Origin: Galbula dea
Taxonomy: Eukaryota; Chordata; Aves; Piciformes; Galbulidae
Length of the DNA stretch: 64,000 bases
Reading direction: 5' to 3'
Assembly: GCA_013399015.1 (NCBI GenBank)
Contig: VWZX01002556.1
Coordinates: 186,001 to 250,000, forward strand
Part shown: piece by piece, positions 13,713 through 25,611 of the stretch
Layout: each line of letters starts with the position of its first letter
Position numbering within the stretch: position 1 is the stretch's first letter
Notes under the pieces: generated by a model
The model's database searches: none
The model's input: the letters and a program-made list of their open reading frames with translations, nothing else
What the model was told of the DNA's origin: nothing
Made by a program: the position numbers and the translations under genes

Positions 13713-14204
13713 TCATCTCTGGCATTTCCAGAGAGCTGTTATTTGCAGTTGAACCACAGAATCATAGAATGTTAGGGGTTGGAAGGGACCTCGAAAGATC
13801 ACCTCGAAAGATCCTGCCAGATCCTCTGGAGAAGGAGCCTCCACAACCTCCCTGGGCTGCCTGTTCCAGTGTTCTGGCACCCTCACTAGGAAAAAGTTTT
13901 TCTTTATGTTTACTCTAAACCTCCTATGCTCCAACTTCCTCCCATTGCCTCCTGTCCTAACATTGGACGACCTTGAGTAGAGCCTGGGTTCACCCTCCCA
14001 ACACTTGCCCTTAATATATTTGTAGACACTGATAAGGTCCCCCCTCAGTCTCCTTTTCTCCAAGCTAAAGAGACCTAGCTCTCTCAGCCTGTCCTTATAG
14101 GGTAGATGTTCCACTCCCTTAATAATCTTGGTGGCCCCGCACTGGACTCTCTCCAGTAGTTCCACATCTGCACTTAGCAGGTTCAAAAACCGAGAATTCA
14201 CCAA
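13713..14204 (-). pseudogene. CR1 ORF2 C-terminal fragment, 163 codons
   Basis: An open frame of 163 codons lying largely in the CR1 copy at 13755-14170. Residues from about 16 (LLERVQCGATKIIKG) through LRELGLFSLEKRRLRGDLI and on to HWNRQPREVVEAPS match the C-terminal end of CR1 ORF2, downstream of the reverse transcriptase catalytic motifs. The first 12 or so residues come from flanking sequence, and the last 30 or so come from the rearranged 3' part, where an internal deletion puts 3' UTR and flank into frame. There is no promoter, RT catalytic core or endonuclease, so it is a dead fragment rather than a gene. Confidence 0.9.
13755..14170 (-). mobile_element. CR1 retrotransposon with internal deletion
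   Basis: Minus-strand CR1 copy of about 415 bp, carrying the ORF2 C-terminus and 3' end. In + orientation it begins cacagaatcatagaatg. Near the 3' end the 13-bp unit acctcgaaagatc is tandemly duplicated (13788-13800 and 13801-13813). It is followed directly by sequence that, in the sister copy at 13265, lies some tens of bases further in, so a short deletion accompanied the duplication. The 5' truncation is near 14170. Confidence 0.93.
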
Positions 14205-17200
14205 GCAGGCCTTTCAACCCTGGAAGCTATCCATTCCTATTTTGAAATAGTACGAAACTCATGGTTTTCATGGCAGGGAGATGGAGACACCAGAACACCA
14301 AAGAAGACGGGTTCAACTGCAGGTATTGTTTTGTCAGAGACCCCACTACAAACACACTGAAAATAAGTTTTGCTTTTCAAGTGTGTCCTAGTGACAGCAA
14401 TACAAAAATAATTTAAAACCAACCATGTAATTATGTGCATTTATTTCAACCTTCCATTACTGGAGATAACAAGATGAATAGTGAAATGTGAACTTTAACA
14501 ATCCTGTAATTACAGTCACTGAACCGTATGCTACTGAAAGGATTGTGCAAAACCCAGATGCAAAAGAATCAACGGGGTATGTAAATAGAAACGAAACAGT
14601 AAAATAATCAAGTGATGAAGAAGTTAAATGCAGCACTAAGTAGCTTCTCAGCATCCCTTGCCACAACATTTAACAAATACTTTGGAGGGTTTTTTTCCTC
14701 AGTTTGTCCTCCTTTCTGCTACCATATATCATTCAGAGGTTGTTATTATAAGTTGCCTGGCAGAAAATACCCTGGTAGCTGCTGGCAACAACTACCTGTA
14801 AGCAGAATTACAGGTATGCTGTGGGATCTTCTGAGGACTCTGTTTACACAGCTGAGAAAGGCTTAAAGAAATTATTACAGTTGCCAATAATTAGGACCAG
14901 TTCTTAGCAGAACTCAGGAACTAGGCTAAGCGCCTGAGAAGTGGCTGTCTCCTGACTTCCAGTGGCTGAGCTACAGCATTCACACCAATTCAGAGGAAAG
15001 CCCACCCCCAGAGTAGACTGGCTCTCACAGACAAACTACAGAGACAAAAGGCAGAACATTACTGTCTAGAAGCCAGTTATCTGGCATTGAAATTTTCATT
15101 CATCCACAGCACAGACACCAATTTTATTGAGATTAACCCACCACTCATTTTCTTTACAATAATTAGACATGAGGAGGAAAGGACAGATTGTTCTCCTCTT
15201 CCTCCACAGAATACCCATTTTATGACATACAAACATCTGTATTTCAAGCAGTATGAAGTTATTTTAGTCTACAGAAGAAGATGGAACATTTAACCTGCAT
15301 TTCAACATTTCTAATGCATCTTAGCATCCTGTGTGTCACCTCTACTCTATTTAGCTTATTATTTGACTTCTGGTTCTGATGGCACAGACAGAGGCAAAGA
15401 AATGCTTTAATACCAAGTATCTCTCCCTTCTTCACATACACTTACCTAAAGGATGGAAAACAAGAAACCATGCTAACATCTGGAAGTGCAACAAGAACCC
15501 TATGCTAGCATTCAAAACAGAGCCATATAGTCAAGTTACTACAGACAAGCAAAAACAGTGTGCTAGGGTGCATAATATACAAGGTTAGAAAACCATCACA
15601 GCCTTTCTACTCCAGGAAGTAACACAATGCCATCCTCACCAGGTATATGGAAGAAGAGGACAAAATCCACACTAGCCTAAACCCTAGTCAGTGCCAGCAG
15701 CCCAGCATTAGTTCCAAAATCTACTTTGCAGGTTTAAGCCCTCACACATTTCAGCACCCACAGTACCTAGGAAAGTCCTCTTCTCTTCCTGTAGTGCTCT
15801 TCCTGTAGCAGTTCATGATATCAAGCTACCATATAATATCCATTTTCTTATCCTTGTCCTCAGAGAGGCATTTTATTACATCGTTACCCTCCTAAAGTTA
15901 CAACTGGCCAGGTTTAGCTTAATAGTGTTTCTGTAATTCATAAGCCTTTTTACTAGGACCATGCATAATCAAGTTTTTAGTTCAACATTAGAGCCCAAAG
16001 ATGAAACAACTAGGCAGTCCAACACTAGACCTTCCAGAGCTCATAAGCCATGCTACTAGTCACCACCATTTCTCCTCTTCTAAAAGAAAACTCCCCAGTC
16101 CCTTCTCCTTTAAGTTTCCTGCTTTAAAAAACTGCCTTCTTACTACTCACCAATATCCCAAGTGTCTTCCCAGAGTCACAATCCACGCTTTCTCCCTACT
16201 AAACAGGTTCATGGTTTTCCCATCTGCCCAAGCTACTCTCTTCTACAGCACTGAGATTTAACTGGCCACCAGGTCCCAGCTGGAGGAAATAATGAAGCCT
16301 CTCCTTAACCTTTAACAAGCTGCAACTGTGTCTTTCTCCCAAACACTGAACAACTTAAAGGCATGTCCTGGTTGGGGCCTGAAAGTTTATATAAATGAAG
16401 CATATTAAAAGCTACATGTGCTGCATTTTGCATCATTATTGCTTGGGGGGGTTGCTGGGATCTATCACTTATTTTCTTGGAGGCAGTCACACAATTCTAC
16501 ACATGGAGGATCACTACAGTTTGCTACTGAGGCTCTCCTAATGAGCAGAGAACAGTACTGAAGACTGGTTTTGAACAACCAGAAATATGTCCTTCTTTGA
16601 CAGGTCTCAATTTTTGTTGATGTTAAAAATACACAACAATCAGTGAGATACATGCCCAGTAAATCTCTATTAAAAAAAAATATCCAAAGAACCAAAGAAA
16701 AATAGAAGTGATTTTTATTTGCTCTCCTGCATTCTCCACCAGTTAACTACTCACCATGTATTAATTCAGCAGCATCTAATGAAAACATTCTTTGTGCTCC
16801 CACCTAAGAATGCCCTGCAGTTGTCCTTTTATTCCTACCCAAACTAGCAACTTTATGCTTACTTATCCCACCTTTAAGTCTACAGGACCAATCCTTAACC
16901 AGATTTCTTCAGACAGGGTTGACTAGCATCCTGCTTGCTGGTGTCCCATGTTATTTTACACAAAGATAGCATCAATAGTCCCATCTTTGAAAGACTCGCT
17001 TCCCTTCCACGGGATTTGTTCATCAGCAAAGTGAGATCCAAACAATTCCAGAGCTCAAACTAGGAAATATGAAGTTATGATCAAATGACCCCTAAAGGAT
17101 ACACATAAGACAACAGAGTAAAGTCAGAGGAAGAAAATGAGGAAAGATCAAAGAATTCCCAAGTTCTTAAAAACTTAAGAAGGCATCAAAAATCTGCATC

Positions 17201-18437
17201 TACTTCCTGACATCTTCAATGCTTCTCTCTTGCTCACAAAAGCAAATTGCACTTTGTTAATAATTTTAGTACCAAATACGATGTAATACTTTATTTTTCC
17301 TGACCAGTATGAACACACAGACATATGAACTCCTGCATAGCCAGGAGCTTGCAAGCTAATTAACACCTTTATTGTTGGACTAAGCAATGACAGGTTGCAA
17401 AGCACATATGTAAGAAGGAAGAAAAAGGGAAGAAAACACACCTATGCATGGAAGGAGAAAAGAAAAATATTAGATAAGGGTGGGGAGAATAGCACAGCAA
17501 GCATTTTACAAATCTCTGGTAAAATCATTGCATAGTTGGCTGAGTGAGAGGAGGTTAAGAGAAAAGCAAAACCTGTTTCTGAGCTCCTGTTTACTTCAGC
17601 AGATAAACAAGTTTGGATTAAAGAGAAAAAAAAATATGAGATGTCAGCATACTTCAAAAGCAGAACATTTTACTCAGTACATTTTCTATTAGCTGGATTG
17701 CTTCTAGCTGTCTCGCTCTCACTAATATTTTACTCACTGATTTAGCTTACAATGGTGTCAATGACAAAATTGAAGTTACTGATAAAAGCATCATGGAATC
17801 AGTCTAATCCATGCAGCTTAAACACACTCTTCCCTTCCCTAATTATACCAAGTATTACTGTTGGGTAATTTTCTGCACAAAACCAGAGGGGAAAAAAAAA
17901 AACCAAAAACAACCAGTCATGATTAATTTGTTTTTAACTTTCTCCCTCCACACATCTTCTTTCTAATCTGTCCTTATGTGGCAGAAGGAAAAGTATAGAA
18001 CTTAATTCGGGTGGTCTGGATACCAGAAAGGGGAAAAAAAGAAAACTCCATGGGTTAATTTTGATATCTACAAAGCAAATCTGAGGCCAGAATATTTTTG
18101 GATAAAAAGCTATTAAAGAGGGTAAAATAAACAGGCCTAGACTATCAAAGAATCTAAACACGATCTTTAAGTTTATGATGTCTGAGAGATGTTCATCTTT
18201 CTTTCTGGTTTTAACAACCCACCTTTTTTCCATACATCCTTTTGGTTGCTGCCAGCTTATCAGGAACAAACAGAATACTCTTCAAGTACCCAAAGGCCGC
18301 TGCAAAGAAGAGAATAAGCCATTCTCCTCATCTAGGGTGGATAAAGCAAGAAATAACAGACCTAAGATGCAGCAAAGGAGGTCCAAGTTAGATAAAGACA
18401 AAGGCTTTCCATACTTAAAATACAGAAGCCCTAGCAT
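14171..18437. other. Unique non-coding sequence, no gene seen
   Basis: AT-rich sequence with no recognised exon, RNA gene or repeat. Open frames up to about 110 codons occur on both strands without recognisable domains. A poly-A tract of about 12 lies near 17889. Confidence 0.6.
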
Positions 18438-18600
18438 ATACTGCCTGGGGAGGTTGTTGAGACTCTGTCACTGGAAGTCTCTACAAATAGCCTATATCAT
18501 CATTCACCCAGAATGACATAGGTATAACTTATCTTGCCTTGAGATAGGACAGATGAGATTATTTCTTAAGGCTTCTTCCTATCTTGAGATTCTGTGATCT
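18438..18600 (+). mobile_element. Older CR1 3' end fragment
   Basis: A diverged CR1 tail. The segment ctgcctggggaggttgttga corresponds to the usual CR1 ctgcccagggaggttgtgga. It is followed by ctgtcactggaagtct, then by taaggcttcttcctatcttg and the terminal octamer-like gattctgtgatct. The many mismatches to the younger copies in this window suggest an old insertion. Confidence 0.8.
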
Positions 18601-20721
18601 CACAAGTTAAAAAAGGCCTGGATTGGGTCTGGTAGGTACTTGGAAGACAGGTCACCTGAGAAATGAGCTGTGGAGTGATTTCTGAGAGTTCTCACTCCTC
18701 TTATCAATCATTAGTCAATGTCCTAACTAGTCACCGTACTACCAAAAGTGTCAATAACTCGGTGAAAAAGGACTTCCCTCTTTTTATCTATTCCTTCTCT
18801 GATGGCACAGAGCTGCTGGAATGGTCCCCTTTAGAATGAGACATAAACCAAAAATTGTGATGATTTTAGTTTATTTAGGTTGTTTCCTACATCCCAGCTC
18901 TACGTTGAAGTCTCAGCTACACACCAGTGCTTATACTATCTGTCTATGGTTTATCATCTTAGTAAATCCTTAGTTCCCAATAGTTAAGAGTGGGTATTTC
19001 AAGAGGCATATGGGACAGAGATGTTAATCTAAACAGTGCTTTGAAGTGGCCAGGAAATGCAGAACTGATCAGTAGCACATGCTGAGGATGCAGTCCCAGC
19101 TCTAGCAAAAATAGGTAGCTCAGTAACATCACATGGAAGTGAAAATAAGGCAGACATAAATCCATTAGACAAAAAGAAGACAGAGAGAAAGACATATGGC
19201 TGTATCTGTTTGTTTGATTTTTTTCCCAGTTGCCAGACTTGAGTTTTATAGTCATATAAAGCATAAGCTTGGAAAGTTTACCCAGCCAGCTAATTTTTGC
19301 ATGCAATAACTACTGATTAAAAAGCCTTAATGAAAGTTGAACAACGCAAAATATTGCTTATTTGGAGGCTGTACATTCCTACTGCATTAAGAACACTCCA
19401 ACCCTTGAAGCATCTCCCAGAGCAGCAAAAGGAGGAGATTCTCACTTCCATGTGATCTTTTCTATCTGCCTGGGTACACTCACTTCATTTCTATAAGCAA
19501 ACCTGCCAGATACTGAAACAAACAACGGAAACTGAAATTTTCAGCAGAAGCTGGAAGAATGTTTTAAGAGTCTGGTACAGTCCTTTCTTCATCTACCGTC
19601 ACAGAGCACAATCTATATTTGCATAGTCAGATATGTACAAAGTATTCTAGAGATTACATGTAATTTAGTTTTTGCTGAGTTCTAGCTAAAAGACATCCAT
19701 CAAGAGAGAAAATAGAGTTTCCTGTGGCTATGTGGTCCTCAGCCACCTTTATTAATCACAAGTGCAGCTGCTAACCAGGCATGGCTACCAAGAGTCTTAC
19801 TGAGCGCTTTGGCTCTAACACCACAGTTGTGACTACAGGACTGAAGCTGTTCTCTTGAGCTGTACTGCTGAAAAAATTTATATACAATATTGTTCATGGC
19901 AAGCACACTAGAATGCTAAGCACCATAGGAATATCAAAATAAAAGCAGTCATTGTGTAGAAGTCTTCTACTGCTTAGACCAGTTCCAGGAAAAATTACTT
20001 CCACTGTCTGCATGGGAGTTATAGTGATGAAAATTCTGCGTGAAAAGGGAGTCCAAAGCAATCCTGCATCAGAGGACTTCAGCAGGTGAACTGTTACTAA
20101 AGATAGTGGGGCTCACTCAGTGTCTCACTGGAATCAAGCTCCAGAAAGCTTAGACAATATTAACAATGCTGCAAGCTACTACTGCAGGAGAGTGTCACTG
20201 GCAAGACTTGTAAAACTCCAGAAGCAGAAAGCATCAAGAAGAAGCAAGAATGTTGGAATCAACATGACAAATACATGGCATTTTCCTACTCGCATTTACA
20301 AAAACTGCATACTTGGCACAAGAAAGAAGGAAGTGATCATCAAAAAGAATGAAAGAATGGATTCAGATAGGAAGAGAATGCTCACCACAACCCTACACTG
20401 ACAGGAGCAAATGTAGGGCACCAAGTAGAGATGCTAGAAAAAAAAAAGTAGAAATTTTATATTGCTTTTGATTTACAGAAGATGATGCACTATTAGTATT
20501 CTTTCAAGTATTTTTTACAAAGCACGGAAAAATAACAACATGTAGATATTTTGCTTCCAGCAACAAAGAATTTTTAGCACCTACGCCTGGACAGGTTATC
20601 CAGTATCGGTTGTGTCTTCACTGGTGCATTCATCAAGCTGCGGACCTGTGCATCTCTCACTACAAATTCCTCTGGGTATACAGAGTACCTCATTCTTATT
20701 TATACCAAGGCCTTTACATTG

Positions 20722-20748
20722 AATGACTATTAGTCATTTAATGCAAAT
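20722..20748. promoter_or_regulatory. Inverted repeat plus POU octamer motif
   Basis: Positions 20722-20738 read aatgacta-t-tagtcatt, an exact inverted repeat around one base. Two bases further on, 20741-20748 is a perfect octamer atgcaaat, the classical POU/Oct binding site. Such sites arise by chance in AT-rich DNA, so a regulatory role is only a possibility. Confidence 0.25.
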
Positions 20749-21646
20749 GATCCTTATTCTGTGTTGCCTCTGTATGTCTTCTACACCACCATCACTTTGT
20801 GAAAAGGCCTTGGAATAAATAACATTCACGTTTCTAGGTTATAATCAATTATTGTTCTATATTTTTTACTGTGGATGTTACTTCATTTCATTACTGCCCT
20901 GTTTTCCAGTGACATCTATCGCCAGTGACTGCAGTGAGAACATTATATTAATTTTATTTTCTTCCTGGACTCATCAGAAGCCTGTTTCACTGACAATATA
21001 AGGAAAATCCAGAAGTCTAGCCAGAGCAACTTCCTCTCCACTTGTTTACAGAACATAACACTAAGATGTATCTATACAAGGTGCTCGTACACAGCCATGA
21101 CAGGTATAATAGATAAATCCAGATGTGGGTACTATATACAGGATACAAATATACCACTTAACTAGAATTAGATGAGTAAATTTCCAGGCTTTGCAAATAA
21201 AATCTACCAGTTAGAATACAAACCGCACAGCTATTTGCATCTACTTTTAGTATGCTTTCATGAAAGTAAAAATCGCTTCTTCAAATCCTTACATTCAATC
21301 AGAAGACTGTGTCTCATATGTAGGAACACATCTTTCAGTATACCGTGGTTATACCAGTTCTGAATCTGAAATCTACAGTTCCATAATCTACTCTGTGGCC
21401 CAACTGATAATATCTTTGTGTAGGATTTAGTGGACTTAATACCACTTTCAGGACACAGAGATACCCCATACAGCACTTATAGCACAAGGTGCAACTCCAC
21501 ATTTTCTCATCTAAATTTTTCCCACTTCCACAAAACCCCTCCACGATTTCATCTTACAGTGAATATTTCAAAATTTACCTCTTCAAACTGTCTAAAGTAT
21601 GGCATATATTTTTGCCTGGGTGGTTTACCATTGTGGAGAAAAAGAT

Positions 21647-21692
21647 GAGAAGGGGGAAGAGGGAAGGGAGAAGGGGAAGGGAAGAAGAGAAA
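21647..21692. repeat. 46-base uninterrupted polypurine tract
   Basis: Purine-only run on the + strand made of gggaag/gaag-like units, beginning gagaagggggaagaggg. Purine-rich sequence continues, with interruptions, to about 21820. Long homopurine runs can adopt triplex (H-DNA) structure; the open frames crossing it are low-complexity shadows. Confidence 0.9.
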
Positions 21693-22404
21693 CGACTATG
21701 TGCGAGAAGAAAAAGGAAAATGTCAAAGATGGTATGAGAAGAGTGAAAAACACAGAGGAAAGAAGAAAATACATCAAAGAAAGTTGTCAAGAAAAAATTT
21801 AAGAGGGGGAAGTAAAGAGAAAAGATAATACACAATTACCACATGATGATATATTAGACAAGACAAATGATCCCCATTAGAATCTCCTATTCTGACTGTT
21901 GACAATTCAGTACAATACAGCACCTCAAATATCTATTATACTTTTCCATCTGCTAAAGAGTGGATGTTGAGATGGCAGATGCTGCAATATGGTAATAATA
22001 TTTCCCTATAGCTATGGACCTTACTATCAGCACAGATACACCTATGCCAGGGTACCTTCCTCATCAGAAAATGGACCACAAACAGTTTCAAATCATATGA
22101 GATTGAAAAGATCATCCTTGTTGCAGATCCTTTACAGCAATCAGAGAGGCAACACAAACATATGTCAGAATCAAAACACTTTCACCTCTTAATAGATGGG
22201 TATTAATTATGCTCTAGGAATTAACATTAAAAGGATGAGTTCTCCTTGCTGCTAAGATGCTGAGCTATAGATTTAAAGACCAACATTTTGGTCCAAACTT
22301 ATCCTTTCTTATACTCTGGGAATAGAGAGACAGGTTTGTGCACATTTCGTTAATCAAGCCTTCTGAGGCCTGCAAATTATATCTAAGGAGAAGTGCCTTG
22401 TTTG

Positions 22405-22440
22405 CTCCTAGGAGAATATAAACCTGCTGCTGACAGCAGG
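22405..22440. repeat. Two adjacent small palindromes
   Basis: A perfect 10-bp palindrome ctcctaggag (22405-22414) is followed by a hairpin with arms cctgctg (22423-22429) and cagcagg (22434-22440) around a 4-base loop. Both lie in the candidate conserved stretch at 22330-22530. Confidence 0.7.
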
Positions 22441-23991
22441 AGATTTAATCTGTGGCAAATAACTTCACATTGAAGGAAACACGGTTAATTACAGAGTTTT
22501 ATTTGTTTGTGAAAAAATCTAGGGGAACAATAAAAGGGAAATTAAGGATCATTAGCAAAAAATCTTCTTGATAGTGAGCTCTGTCTGACTATGTAATTGT
22601 CTCTCAGAGGAAAATGGTAGATGCCTTGGTCTGCTAGTCATTTTAACTGGAATACATAAAAATCCTGTAGAAAGTAATGGGACTCAACACAATTCACTGA
22701 GAGCTTCAGAAATTCCTCCTTAGCTCTTCTGAAGAGCTACAGCCTTAGAAACAGAGTTCTACTGAAGGTCTTAAAACCCCTAAAGAAAGATTATAATTCT
22801 GAATTCACAACATACAACACACAAGACTTTTCCATATGGCAAGTACCATACAAAATCATCATTCACACCACATGTATTCACACACCATATCTGACACATT
22901 TTATTAGGTCTTCCTTATCTCTAATTTACACACTAATCATGTAGCTTTCTGTATTTATATTTCAGGTTCATTATCTGAAATGCCATTTATTGAGTTATAC
23001 GAGTGCTGGATAGTTATGAATTTGGGATAATTTTGAGAAATATCAGGGTAGTTTTCTGCAAATGACCACTTTGATTTGCTAGTGAATTCCATGTTCTGCA
23101 GTTAACACTATGATAGTAATTATCTATTTCTTGTACTGTCTTTTTTATGAAAGGGTTTTAGCTCTTTCTTAGCTCACTGATTATTTTTTTTATCTCATAG
23201 TTAATGTAAGCAGTCCACTAGAAAGCAGGATATCTTTGTTATCAACTTACTGTTTGTTCCCTGAGGCAAGTCCCATTATTTCCATGTACTGTGCTTTCAC
23301 CTACTTGCACAATGCTGGCTGACATATTTCAAAGAAATCTGATAGGTTTATTTACTATAAAGTTGTCAGAAGGAGAGGATTCAGGAGCTGAATTGCAAAT
23401 TAGAACCTCTTGAGTAGGTCCTCACTGCTTATCAGCTTAATTTTAATAAATGAAATTTATTCGCATTCTAAGTACCCCATCACCGGGTGTATTAAAAAAA
23501 CAGAGCAACAGATACAGGCAGACTGATGCTATGGACAGGATTTCTTCACATATCACTCCTTACAAAGTGGAGTGCACAGTATGGACGTCTCAGAGCTTGT
23601 ACCACTTCTCGATAACAATTTCTCAGCATGACCTTCCTCCTCATTCGTGTATCTTCAAATACCCAAGATAATGTTAGTGGTAGGAAACTACTGTAAAATA
23701 TTGCTGGTCAAACAAGCATTCATTTTGCATGAAGGCTTTCTGTTTTATAAACCAATCTTTTCACAAGTCAAAATTCTATGTCCCTATTTTCTTCCATAAT
23801 TCCTGGAAGAAATAGGAGACCTCGTGTCTTACTACAGTTCTTCTGCCCATCTTCTAATTACTTCATGCTCTTCTTGTTAAGAAAATCAGGAGATGGTCAT
23901 TACAGCATGACTTGCTAGACACTAGCTGCTGGTGACTTTCACAAGTGATGACTTCATGAAGAGTGATGGATGGTCAGCATATGAGACATCC

Positions 23992-24688
23992 TGTCCTGGT
24001 TTGGGTTAGAACAGAACTAATTCTGTTAAGCGATTTTACTTTTTAGTTAAAACTCCTCTGAGAAACTGCACTTTCTGAAACTAACAGCATGTTTTCATAG
24101 ACACTGCCAGCTTCTACCAGTAATAAGACCTAACATTTAGATTTACTACCAGGGATTGGTATGCAAAGCAAGGTCACTGCTAAATCTTGTGTCTCATGTG
24201 TGCAGGGTAAAGGCTGCACTTTCAGGGAAGGGCAGACAAGACAGGTGACCCCAAACTGACCAACTAAAGTATTCCATCCCATATACATCATATTTGACAT
24301 ATAAACTGGTGGTCAGCTCCCCCTTGCTAGATTGTTCTCCCCTGCGAGATTATTCTTTTTGGCTCCTTTTCTCCTGCACTTCGGTGATCCCCGAGTTCCC
24401 GCATCCAGTACCAGGATCCAGCCCCTGAGCCTGACTCATCTGCTGCTGAGGCCTACTGCCGCAGTATCAGTGCTAATGCAGCATCAAGGGGGGGTTGGGT
24501 TCGGTATTGGGTTTTCTACTTATTTGTATATGTTTCATTTATCATTATTATTATTTAAGTAGTTTTAGCTTTATTTTCCAATCCACAGGTCTCTCTGTCT
24601 CTCTCTTATCCCCCTTCCCTTCCTGGGGTGGGGGGAAGAGGGGATAACAGGGAGCATTTGTCACTGGGTTGGTGGTAGGCCCAGCCTC
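23992..24688 (+). mobile_element. Endogenous retrovirus LTR, ERVL-like
   Basis: Starts tgtcctggtttgggttag, a start typical of avian ERVL-family LTRs. It has the internal phrases caggtgaccccaaactgac and a TATA box (tataaa, 24300-24305) upstream of actggtggtc. The 3' half holds a T-rich stretch with cattattattatt and a C/G-rich block cccttcctggggtgggggga. It ends near ggtaggcccagcc, where a CR1 copy begins. No polypurine tract precedes it and no internal retroviral gene is present, so it is probably a solo LTR. No clear target-site duplication was found. The family call rests on remembered resemblance, not an alignment. Confidence 0.8.
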
Positions 24689-24769
24689 ACAGAATCACAG
24701 AATCATTACAGTTGGAAAGGACCCTCAAGATCATCTAGTCCAACCGATAGCCCTACACTACTCTTATCC

Positions 24770-25094
24770 CTAAATCATCCCCTGAAGAAACACATCTATC
24801 TTCTTCTTAAAAATCTCCAGGGACGGTGACTCCACCACCTCCCTGGGCAGCCCATTCCAATATCTCACCACTCCTTCAGTAAAGAAATTCTTCCTAATAT
24901 CTAATCTAAACCTACCCTGGCACAACTTAAGCCCATTCCCTCTAGTCCTGTCACTAGTCACAAGGGAGAAGAGGCCAACACCCGCCTCCCTAGAATGACC
25001 TTTCAAGTAGCTGAAGAGAGTGATAAGGTCTCCCCTCAGCCTCCTCTTCTCCAGGCTAAACAACCCCAGCTCCCTAAGCCTCTCCTCATAAGGC
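24770..25094 (-). pseudogene. CR1 ORF2 C-terminal segment
   Basis: Continuous frame reading PYEERLRELG at the gap edge, then LFSLEKRRLRGDLITLF and, near the end, RYWNGLPREVVESPS and FLQGMI before the stop at 24770-24772. This is the normal C-terminal end of CR1 ORF2. It is in a different frame from the RT part across the 39-N gap, which reflects the arbitrary gap length and not necessarily a true frameshift. The 97-codon open frame within it begins at a TTG, not a real start. Confidence 0.92.
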
Positions 25095-25133
25095 NNNNNN
25101 NNNNNNNNNNNNNNNNNNNNNNNNNNNNNNNNN
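25095..25133. other. Assembly gap (39 N) inside CR1
   Basis: Unknown bases lie between the RT motif C region and the ORF2 C-terminus. Thirty-nine bases code for 13 residues, fewer than the family carries here: the window's own copy at 13755 has about 19 residues (LLERVQ through HL) that would have to fit in the gap, plus the thumb region. The gap is therefore probably under-sized, or the copy carries a deletion. Confidence 0.9.
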
Positions 25134-25606
25134 CTAGGTCCCTCTGCAGAGCCTGCCTACCCTCAAGCAGATCGACACTCCCACCCAGCTTAGTGTCATC
25201 TGCAAACTTACTAAGGGTGCACTCTATCCCCTCATCCAAGTCATCAATAAAGATGTTGAACAGGAGAGGCCCCAGCACTGACCCCTGAGGGACACCGCTC
25301 GTGACCGGCCGCCAACCGGACTTGACTCCATTGAGCACAACCCTCTGGACTCGGCCCTCCAACCAATTTTTTATCCAGCCAAGCATGTGCTCATCCAAGC
25401 CACAAGCAGCCAGCTTCTCCAGGAGAATGCTGTGGGAAACTGTGTCAAACGCCTTGCTAAAGTCAAGGTAGACAATATCCACAGCCCTTCCTTCATCTAA
25501 TAAGCTAGTTACCCCATCATAGAAGGAGATCAGGTTAGTCAGACAGGACCTGCCTTTTGTGAAGCCATGCTGACTGGACCCAATCCCCTGGTCGCTCCTC
25601 GACCCT
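25134..25606 (-). pseudogene. CR1 ORF2 reverse transcriptase fragment
   Basis: Open on the minus strand from about 25606 to the gap without a stop. It reads SSQHGFTKGRSCLTNLISFY, then motif A (YLDFSKAFDT), motif B (SGVPQGSVLGPLL) and the catalytic motif C (KFADDTKL), followed by GRQALQRDL at the gap edge. Counted from the GTG at 25482, motif A is at residues 5-14, B at 62-74 and C at 92-99. Fingers, thumb and the N-terminal endonuclease are missing, so the fragment is inactive. The intact catalytic aspartates and open frame point to a young insertion. Confidence 0.95.
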
Positions 25607-25611
25607 CAACA

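Larger units (their letters stand above)
18601..23991. other. Unique sequence with small cis-motif candidates
   Basis: No gene or transposon recognised. Landmarks: a 17-bp inverted repeat beside an octamer motif at 20722-20748, a 46-base uninterrupted purine run at 21647-21692, and a candidate conserved stretch at about 22330-22530 holding two small palindromes. Open frames (up to 115 codons at 18959-19306) have no recognisable domain. Confidence 0.6.
24689..25606 (-). mobile_element. CR1 retrotransposon with RT domain and assembly gap
   Basis: The longest CR1 copy here. Read in + orientation it starts with the 3' octamer tail tcacagaatcacagaatca and runs to about 25606, where an in-frame stop just outside marks the 5' truncation. 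It keeps the reverse transcriptase palm motifs and the intact ORF2 C-terminus with its stop at 24770-24772. A run of 39 N (25095-25133) interrupts it. It directly abuts the LTR ending near 24688, so it was inserted in or beside that LTR. It belongs to the same subfamily as the copies at 7513 and 28555. Confidence 0.96.

Noticed and set aside
21575..21835. 86-codon open frame (-) rich in F, L and S
   Set aside because: It is the complement of the purine-rich tract, so the composition is forced by the repeat.
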